Source: Candidatus Coatesiibacteriota bacterium
GTDB lineage: Bacteria > B130-G9
NCBI GenBank assembly: GCA_016929465.1
Contig: JAFGIT010000316.1
Span: forward strand, 1 to 5,710
DNA length: 5,710 bases
Direction of reading: 5' to 3'
This document shows, in pieces, positions 1 to 4,880 of this stretch (its first letter is position 1; every line of letters starts with the position of its first letter). Position numbers and translations under genes: made by a program. A model generated the notes under the pieces. The model searched no databases, was not told the DNA's origin, and saw only the letters and a list, made by a program, of their open reading frames with translations.

Positions 1-38
1 CGCCCTCCCGCCAATCGCGAGCGATTGGCGGGAGGGCG
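1..38. repeat. Perfect 18-bp-arm inverted repeat (strong hairpin)
   Basis: Bases 1-18 (CGCCCTCCCGCCAATCGC) are exactly complementary to 21-38, separated only by GA at 19-20. As RNA or single-stranded DNA this would fold into a very stable GC-rich hairpin. No T-run follows it (next bases GAAGGTCTG), so it is not a textbook intrinsic terminator on the + strand; whether it terminates a gene entering from the left cannot be judged because the window starts at its first base. A REP-like dispersed palindrome is an alternative. The arms may extend beyond the window. The structure is directly visible; its role is unknown. Confidence 0.85.
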
Positions 39-109
39 GAAGGTCTGTCTTGCGCTTCCCAGAATCCGTGGGTTTGGCCTTCAGCCTTCACCACACGGCT
101 ACTCAAATG

Positions 110-126
110 ATGCCCCGCTGGGGCAT
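110..126. repeat. Short 7-bp hairpin
   Basis: ATGCCCC (110-116) pairs perfectly with GGGGCAT (120-126) around a 3-base loop GCT. It lies between the large hairpin at the window edge and the putative promoter. No T-tract follows, so terminator function is not supported. It may be an incidental stem or a transcript structure of the upstream neighbour. Confidence 0.45.
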
Positions 127-226
127 TGACTGAGCAAAGCAGATTAATTAGATGGATATTTGCTGAAGCCAATGCTGGCCTCAGATTACCTAAAATCTCG
201 TGTCGCAGCCACCGCGTTTCCTTTCC

Positions 227-254
227 TTGACAGATCGCGGCCGTCGGGTAAGAC
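227..254 (+). promoter_or_regulatory. Candidate sigma70-type promoter for the two-gene unit
   Basis: A consensus -35 hexamer TTGACA lies at 227-232. The best-placed -10 is TAAGAC at 249-254 (16-bp spacer), which matches only half of TATAAT, so the -10 is weak. Transcription would start near 260, leaving a leader of about 50 nt that contains the 14-bp palindrome at 273-286. No better pair is visible upstream of the first gene. The promoter class is an assumption because the organism is unknown. Confidence 0.35.
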
Positions 255-272
255 TTTTTATGGCTGAGCTGA

Positions 273-286
273 GGTCGATATCGACC
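273..286. promoter_or_regulatory. Perfect 14-bp palindrome, possible operator
   Basis: GGTCGATATCGACC reads identically on both strands. It sits 25 bp upstream of the ATG of the first paralog and just downstream of the candidate promoter, a position where a dimeric repressor could block transcription. It could instead be a short RNA stem in the leader. The palindrome is directly seen; binding by a regulator is inference. Confidence 0.35.
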
Positions 287-311
287 AGAGTGATCAGGAC
301 CAGGACGAAGA

Positions 312-2432
312 ATGGAGCGAGCCGAACCCTTGAAGAGCACATCGATACAGATACTTAGCCTAGCGCTCATCCTTCTCATCCCCATCTCAGCAATCTCTGA
401 GAAAATCTACGTCGATACTCACTGGCGAGGTGGTCCAGAAGGACCGTCAGTTACGCCGGCGGCGGTCAAGATGAGACTTGCCGGCCCGGATGAAATCAGC
501 CCTGACTCCGCTTTCGACCTCTCCCTCGAAGTGATTCCTGAAAGCTCTGAGGGGGGCGCAATTTGGATCAAACCTGGAATGACTGCGCTTGTCATATTTG
601 ACGACGCGAAAGTCTCGATACCCTATCTGCCAGTCCAGGAAGCATTCTATGACGGCGAATTCCATGAGATGCCACTCACCGAATTCTGGAACGCTTCCGA
701 CGTGCATTCGCTCTTGAGAACTGATGAGCTTCTCTATCTCCAAGACTGTTTCGAGCGATTCACTGCGACAGGCTCATTCCTGTGGAGACGTTACACGCGC
801 CCAAATAGCGAGAGCTACAAGAGATATGATGCTGTCCATTTCATTGAGAAATACGACTCGGTGACGCTCCCCTTCGCCGCGACGCCGTCAGGCTCAAACG
901 TCCAGGCGCTGAGATATAAAATCCCCGTCTCGATCAGCGATCTGGACAGCCCAATCTACATCATCTTCACAGAATTCGGGCTCTCGAACGGCGAGTGCAA
1001 CTGGTCCTTTCCCTTCATTGCCGTAGTATTCAATCCGGGAATCCCCATCTCGGGCCGTCCCGAAGCACCAACTTTGACCAAGCCAGAGACTAACCCACAC
1101 AATCCTGACCGACCTGTTAGATTCGAGTGGACCCAGGTTGACGATGTGAGCAGATACACTTTCTGGTGCACCTCGGCCGGATATCAATACATGTATGAGC
1201 TGGGGCAGACGCCATTCTGGGTGATCGACCACCCCTACTGGGCGGATATTCCTAACGGCAGATATTTTTGGTGGGCGACCGCAGAGAATGACAACTCGCA
1301 GAGCGAGCAAAGCGATGTCTGGACTTTTACGAAAGAGGGCAGAGGCGACGAGAATTGCCCGATTCTGCTCGGGCCAGAGCATGGGGTCATCAATCCTGAC
1401 CGGCCATTCGATCTGACCTGGTCCGAGATCCCGGGCTGCAATAGCTATGATCTCAGGTTCCGCTTGCCCGGAACGAATGACCATCAGTATATGACTATCA
1501 GCGGCAACTCGTTCACGGTGGACGAGTCGATGTGGGCGATGCTCCCGGAGGGTGCCGTGTTCTGGCAGGTGAAGCCTTCCGACGCCTCATTTGGCGCGAC
1601 ATACGCCGACGGTCGCTCTTTCATCAAGCATCCGGCGAGCCATTCCAACGAAATGGAGATGGTCCCGATACCGGGCGGGACGTTCGAGATGGGCTCGCCG
1701 GACGACGAGTGGGGGCATCAGTCACAAGAGGGGCCGGTTCATACCGTAACCGTCTCGTCATTCGAGATCTCCAGGACTTCGATTACGAGGAAGCAGTGGC
1801 TCGACGTTATGGGCTGGATCGACTATCCAGACAGGCGCTATCCCGAGCACCAGCCCATCCACTCGATCACCTGGTTCGACGCCGTCTCATTCTGCAATAT
1901 GCTCTCACAGGCCCACGGCCTTGAGGAGTGCTACACGCTGTCAGATATCGAGTACGACTCTTATTCTGGGCTACATATCACCTGGGCGGAGGTGACCTGC
2001 GAATGGGAGGCAGATGGATACCGCCTTCCGACGAACGCGGAATGGGAATACGCATGCCGCGCGGGGACCACCACCCGCTTCTATATCGGCGATTCGGTCT
2101 TCGATATGGACAGGGCGGGCTGGTACCTCTGCAATTCTGGAATGGAAATGCACCCTGTCGGCGAATGTGAGCCGAACGCCTACGACCTCTATGATATGCT
2201 CGGCAACACTTGGGAATGGGTCTGGGACTGGATGAAATTCGGATATTACGCGGAGAGCCCGTCCGTCGATCCACATGGCCCCGAGACAGGGCTCTACAGC
2301 GACTACAACAAAGTGATGAGGGGCGGCGTCTTTCTCAGGAGAGCCAGAAACTGCCGCTCTGCGAGCAGATGGTGGAAACGTGCCTCATTGAGATACACCA
2401 ACTCGTTCAGAGTAGTGAGGGCAACACGATGA
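312..2432 (+). CDS. Secreted multidomain protein with C-terminal FGE-like (SUMF1/C-type-lectin-fold) domain, paralog 1
   Basis: The 706-residue product starts with a signal peptide: hydrophobic core at about residues 12-26, cleavage probably near 27-29. Residues ~30-245 form a region I do not recognise. Two fibronectin-III-like repeats follow (~250-341 and ~347-440), each with an N-P-D-R-P motif (264-268, 361-365). Residues ~445-704 are an FGE/sulfatase-modifying-factor domain: IPGGTFEMGSP (453-463), SITWFDAVSFCN, GYRLPTNAEWEYACRAGT (569-586), LGNTWEW (630-636), RGG (670-672) and a closing FRVVR. Canonical FGE uses two active-site cysteines in a C-x4-C arrangement after RGG; here the first is Arg676 and only Cys681 remains, so formylglycine-generating activity is doubtful. 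Role and ligand are unknown; an extracytoplasmic location is inferred from the signal peptide. The start is firm because an in-frame TGA lies at 291-293 and AGGA lies at 302-305. First gene of a tandem pair; its paralog starts 46 bp downstream. Confidence 0.93.
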   Translation: MERAEPLKSTSIQILSLALILLIPISAISEKIYVDTHWRGGPEGPSVTPAAVKMRLAGPDEISPDSAFDLSLEVIPESSEGGAIWIKPGMTALVIFDDAKVSIPYLPVQEAFYDGEFHEMPLTEFWNASDVHSLLRTDELLYLQDCFERFTATGSFLWRRYTRPNSESYKRYDAVHFIEKYDSVTLPFAATPSGSNVQALRYKIPVSISDLDSPIYIIFTEFGLSNGECNWSFPFIAVVFNPGIPISGRPEAPTLTKPETNPHNPDRPVRFEWTQVDDVSRYTFWCTSAGYQYMYELGQTPFWVIDHPYWADIPNGRYFWWATAENDNSQSEQSDVWTFTKEGRGDENCPILLGPEHGVINPDRPFDLTWSEIPGCNSYDLRFRLPGTNDHQYMTISGNSFTVDESMWAMLPEGAVFWQVKPSDASFGATYADGRSFIKHPASHSNEMEMVPIPGGTFEMGSPDDEWGHQSQEGPVHTVTVSSFEISRTSITRKQWLDVMGWIDYPDRRYPEHQPIHSITWFDAVSFCNMLSQAHGLEECYTLSDIEYDSYSGLHITWAEVTCEWEADGYRLPTNAEWEYACRAGTTTRFYIGDSVFDMDRAGWYLCNSGMEMHPVGECEPNAYDLYDMLGNTWEWVWDWMKFGYYAESPSVDPHGPETGLYSDYNKVMRGGVFLRRARNCRSASRWWKRASLRYTNSFRVVRATR

Positions 2433-2478
2433 GCACTGCCCAAGGCAGAATTATATATATAGAAAGGATGTAGCATAA
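2433..2478 (+). promoter_or_regulatory. Intercistronic spacer with strong ribosome binding site for paralog 2
   Basis: The 46-bp gap holds a small hairpin, CTGCC (2436-2440) with GGCAG (2444-2448) around CAA, then an AT-rich run ATTATATATAT and the Shine-Dalgarno AAAGGA (2463-2468), 10 bases before the ATG at 2479. An in-frame TAA immediately precedes that ATG, fixing the start. The short spacing and absence of a -35/-10 pair favour co-transcription with the first gene. The hairpin is too weak and lacks a T-run, so a terminator is not claimed. Confidence 0.6.
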
Positions 2479-4593
2479 ATGCCAGGAAGATATGCTTTTC
2501 ATACTCTTGTGTTAGTAATCCTGACAGCGTCCGCCCTATGCAGCTTTGTGTCGGCGGATACAGTCTATGTCGAGACAACATGGCGCGCCGCGCCGAATGT
2601 CGCGACAATGGATCCGAGAGAGGTGACGCTCAGGCTAACCGGTCCCGACACTGTCCAGGCGAACGTTCCCTTCGATCTCATCCTCGAGATAAATCCGGAA
2701 GGCTACGAATCCGAGCAGGTCGGGATTGAGCCGGATATGACGGCGACCTTGCTCTATGACGATGCGCTCACATCGGTATCATATCTCCCCATCCAGTATG
2801 CATTCTATCGAGGCGGTTTCAACGAGATGTCGCCGCTCGATTTCTGGGAGGCGGCCGACCACACTTCAAGGCTCAGAATAGATGAGATACTGGCCTTGAG
2901 GACCATGCTCGAAGATTTCAGCCAATCCGGATCCTTCATCTGGAATAGATATACTCACGATATCGAGGACGCTCACAAGCGCTACTATGTGATGAATTTC
3001 ATCAACGATTACGACTTCTTTACACTCCCGACCAGGGAGCCGCCCGACGAACTCCTTCCCTCCGCGATGCGCTACAAGATCCCGCTGAAAATGGCCGACC
3101 GCAGCTCGCCGGTGCGAGTCGTCTTCAGCGAATTCAGCCTTTCGGGCTTTGGCTGCACCTGGACCTTCCCGAAATTGACACTCGTCTTCAATCCCGAGGA
3201 ACCTATCGAGGGCCGGCTCGCAACTCCCGAACTGCAGTCTCCAGCAGATTCGTCGCTCAATCCAGACAGGCCAATTCGCTTCGCCTGGTCCGACGTGGAG
3301 GGCGTCGAGGAATATGGCATTTGGTGCAGCGTAGGCGACACTACAGTTACGATCTATACAGGCCAATCGCCCTTCTTGACGATCGCGCAGTGGTATTGGG
3401 AGAACATGCCCGACGCCACATATTTCTGGTGGGTAACCGCCAAGGGCGGAACCGGGCAGAGCGAACAGAGCGAAATCTGGACTTTTACCAAACGAAGCGA
3501 GAATGACGCGAATGTCCCAGAGCAGCTATCGCCCGAAGATGGGATCATCAATCCCGATACGCCTTTCACCCTCTCGTGGGCGGAATCGCCGGGAGTGCCC
3601 ACATACACAATTCGGTTCACGATGCCTGGCAGTGATGACTTCATGTATTTCGACACCGACGGGACGGAGCTGGTCGTCGATCAGGCTCTCTGGGATGGCC
3701 TTCCCGAAGGCGCGCTGTTCTGGCAGGTAAAGCCGGCAACCGGATACGGCGCGGCCTCGTTCTGCGGACGGCGCTCCTTCATCAAGCGGCCAGTAGACTG
3801 CACGAACGACATCGACATGATAAGCATCCCGGCCGGCACTTTCCAGATGGGCTCCCCGGAGGATGAGTTTGGCCGAGACGCTCCGGAGGGACCCATGCAC
3901 ACCGTGAACATCTCCGCGTTCGAGATGTCTAGCACGCCGATAACGCGGAAGCAGTGGCGGGACACCATGGGCTGGCTCGAAGGAGGCGATGACCCCTGGG
4001 AGACCGACAACCATCCCGTTGACTCGGTCACCTGGTACGATGCGGCCGCGTTCTGCAACAAGCTCTCTGAAATAGAGGGACTGACGAAGTGCTACACGAT
4101 GTCCGACGTCCGATACGATCAGCCCCAGCATCACATCGGATATGCCGAGGTAAGTTGCGACTGGTCTGCGAACGGTTACAGACTCGCCACCGAAGCGGAG
4201 TGGGAATACGCATGCCGGGCAGGCACAACCACGAGATACTACTCCGGAGATTCGGTCTTCGACCTCGACTGCGTCGGATGGTATATGTGCAACTCAGGGC
4301 TTCGGATGCAGCCCGTCGCCGCGAAAGAGCCGAACGCATTCGGCCTATATGATATGCACGGCCAGGATTGGGAGTGGTGCTGGGATTGGCTCTCTTACAA
4401 CTATTATTCGGAAAGCCCGACGCAGGACCCACGGGGCCCCGATACGGGTGACTACGGCGAGTTCAAGAAAATCCACCGCGGCGGAGCACGCCAGCGCCGA
4501 GCCTGGAACTGCCGCTCAGCAAAGCGCTACTCGCACAGTCCCGCCACCAGGGGTAGCTACATCATCTTCAGGATCGCAAGGTCGGGAGGATAG
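2479..4593 (+). CDS. Secreted multidomain protein with C-terminal FGE-like (SUMF1/C-type-lectin-fold) domain, paralog 2
   Basis: The 704-residue product is collinear with the preceding gene product along its whole length; in the FGE domain about half or more of residues match by eye. It has a signal peptide with a likely VSA cleavage site after residue 26, an unrecognised region (~27-243), two fibronectin-III-like repeats (~247-338 and ~344-437, with N-P-D motifs at 261-263 and 358-360) and an FGE-like domain (~442-702). Motifs include IPAGTFQMGSP (450-460), GYRLATEAEWEYACRAGT (566-583), HGQDWEW (627-633, Gln where most relatives have Asn) and RGG (667-669). The first FGE active-site Cys is replaced by Arg673; Cys678 is retained. 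Cysteines at 526, 538, 560, 579, 604 and 678 are shared with paralog 1; some may form disulfides after export. Cys21 is not in a valid lipobox (Leu precedes it), so a lipoprotein is unlikely. Function unknown; a secreted binding or structural protein is my preferred reading. Confidence 0.93.
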   Translation: MPGRYAFHTLVLVILTASALCSFVSADTVYVETTWRAAPNVATMDPREVTLRLTGPDTVQANVPFDLILEINPEGYESEQVGIEPDMTATLLYDDALTSVSYLPIQYAFYRGGFNEMSPLDFWEAADHTSRLRIDEILALRTMLEDFSQSGSFIWNRYTHDIEDAHKRYYVMNFINDYDFFTLPTREPPDELLPSAMRYKIPLKMADRSSPVRVVFSEFSLSGFGCTWTFPKLTLVFNPEEPIEGRLATPELQSPADSSLNPDRPIRFAWSDVEGVEEYGIWCSVGDTTVTIYTGQSPFLTIAQWYWENMPDATYFWWVTAKGGTGQSEQSEIWTFTKRSENDANVPEQLSPEDGIINPDTPFTLSWAESPGVPTYTIRFTMPGSDDFMYFDTDGTELVVDQALWDGLPEGALFWQVKPATGYGAASFCGRRSFIKRPVDCTNDIDMISIPAGTFQMGSPEDEFGRDAPEGPMHTVNISAFEMSSTPITRKQWRDTMGWLEGGDDPWETDNHPVDSVTWYDAAAFCNKLSEIEGLTKCYTMSDVRYDQPQHHIGYAEVSCDWSANGYRLATEAEWEYACRAGTTTRYYSGDSVFDLDCVGWYMCNSGLRMQPVAAKEPNAFGLYDMHGQDWEWCWDWLSYNYYSESPTQDPRGPDTGDYGEFKKIHRGGARQRRAWNCRSAKRYSHSPATRGSYIIFRIARSGG

Positions 4594-4632
4594 AATCGGA
4601 CACATCCGAGGGCCGCGCTGGATTCCCAAGCG

Positions 4633-4704
4633 GTCCATACAGTCCATAGGGTCCATACAGTCCATAGGGTCCATCAAGTCCATAGGGTCCATCAAGTCCA
4701 TTAT
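4633..4704. repeat. Tandem array of eight 9-bp units (GTCCAT + variable triplet)
   Basis: Eight consecutive units each begin GTCCAT; the third triplet varies in the order ACA, AGG, ACA, AGG, CAA, AGG, CAA, TAT. AGG occupies every even unit up to the sixth, so the array has an 18-bp higher-order period. It begins 39 bp after the stop of paralog 2 and ends about 75 bp before the insertion-sequence left end. Because the period is a multiple of three, all frames read through as repetitive pseudo-peptides (SIQSIG... on +, MDLMDP... on -); I regard these as non-coding. The type is a bacterial minisatellite/VNTR-like array; function unknown. Confidence 0.92.
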
Positions 4705-4710
4705 CGGCCC

Positions 4711-4784
4711 GACCACCAGTTGATGTCGCGCGGATCGATCGATTGATCATATTCCCGCCCACCCACCCCCGTCGGGTGGTGGTC
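4711..4784. repeat. 8-bp inverted repeat bracketing the IS boundary, with nested GC-rich hairpin
   Basis: GACCACCA (4711-4718) is the exact reverse complement of TGGTGGTC (4777-4784). Nested inside, CCACCC (4763-4768) can pair with GGGTGG (4774-4779) around a 5-base loop; the two pairings compete for the same bases. Between them lies a near-tetranucleotide repeat, GATC GATC GATT GATC (4733-4748). No T-tract follows, so a terminator for the upstream pair is not well supported, though a hairpin here could still slow polymerase. Confidence 0.35.
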
Positions 4785-4813
4785 CTGTCCTATCTTTCCT
4801 GTAAAAATAGGTG

Positions 4814-4880
4814 GCGCGAGGCCTTGGTTGAATTAGATTCAGCCTTTTCGCTATGCGACTAACAAAAGGAGACCTCGCGC
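4814..4880 (+). promoter_or_regulatory. Inverted repeat enclosing the transposase leader and RBS
   Basis: GCGCGAGG (4814-4821) is exactly complementary to CCTCGCGC (4873-4880), the bases directly before the ATG; allowing one mismatch, the stem reaches 10 positions (4814-4823 with 4871-4880). The Shine-Dalgarno AAAAGGAG (4864-4871) lies at the inner foot of this stem. Long transcripts entering from outside would include both arms, whereas a transcript started inside would lack the first arm. This resembles the leader stems known in IS10/IS50 that limit translation from read-through transcripts. Regulatory function here is inference. Confidence 0.4.

Larger units (their letters stand above)
39..311. 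other. Non-coding 5' region upstream of the first paralog
   Basis: I see no convincing gene here on either strand. The stretch contains a short hairpin (110-126), an AT-richer patch around 140-200, a TTGACA -35-like hexamer (227-232), a perfect 14-bp palindrome (273-286) and two AGGA purine motifs (296-299 and 302-305) before the ATG at 312. Together with the strong hairpin at the left edge, this looks like a complete intergenic control region for the genes that follow. No tRNA-like cloverleaf or recognised riboswitch core was found by eye. Confidence 0.6.

Noticed and set aside
107-133. Eight-codon frame MMPRWGID containing the 110-126 hairpin, as a possible leader peptide
   Set aside because: No ribosome binding site and no attenuator-type partner stems. 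It lies upstream of the likely promoter.
260-358. 32-codon open frame starting ATG at 260, overlapping the start of paralog 1 in another frame
   Set aside because: No Shine-Dalgarno precedes it, the start lies at or before the likely transcription start, and the composition simply reflects the leader and signal-peptide region.
894-1484. Long minus-strand open frame within paralog 1 (and the similar ones at 3526-4134 and 4028-4432)
   Set aside because: Antisense shadow frames produced by codon bias of the real genes. They have no recognisable domains and the + strand frames carry clear family motifs.
2452-2459. TATATA run as a -10 box for an independent promoter of paralog 2
   Set aside because: No -35-like hexamer at 16-18 bp upstream. 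The AT run is better explained as a ribosome-binding-site spacer.
2468-2473. Minimal start-stop (ATG TAG) overlapping the ribosome binding site of paralog 2
   Set aside because: A six-base coincidence within the Shine-Dalgarno region. Nothing else supports a regulatory start-stop.
4596-4609. TCGGA/TCCGA 5-bp hairpin just after the paralog 2 stop codon as an intrinsic terminator
   Set aside because: The stem is short and no T-run follows (next bases GGGCCGCGC), so terminator function is not supported.
4633-4704. CRISPR array
   Set aside because: Nine-base units with three-base gaps lack the 24-37 bp repeats and unique 30-40 bp spacers of CRISPR, and no cas genes are present.
4516-4762. Minus-strand open frames over the 9-bp repeat (MDLMDP... 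and YGLDGP... peptides) and the plus-strand SIQSIG... frame
   Set aside because: They exist only because the 9-bp period leaves every frame open. There is no ribosome binding site or non-repetitive coding signal, and the plus-strand frame overlaps the real paralog 2 gene.
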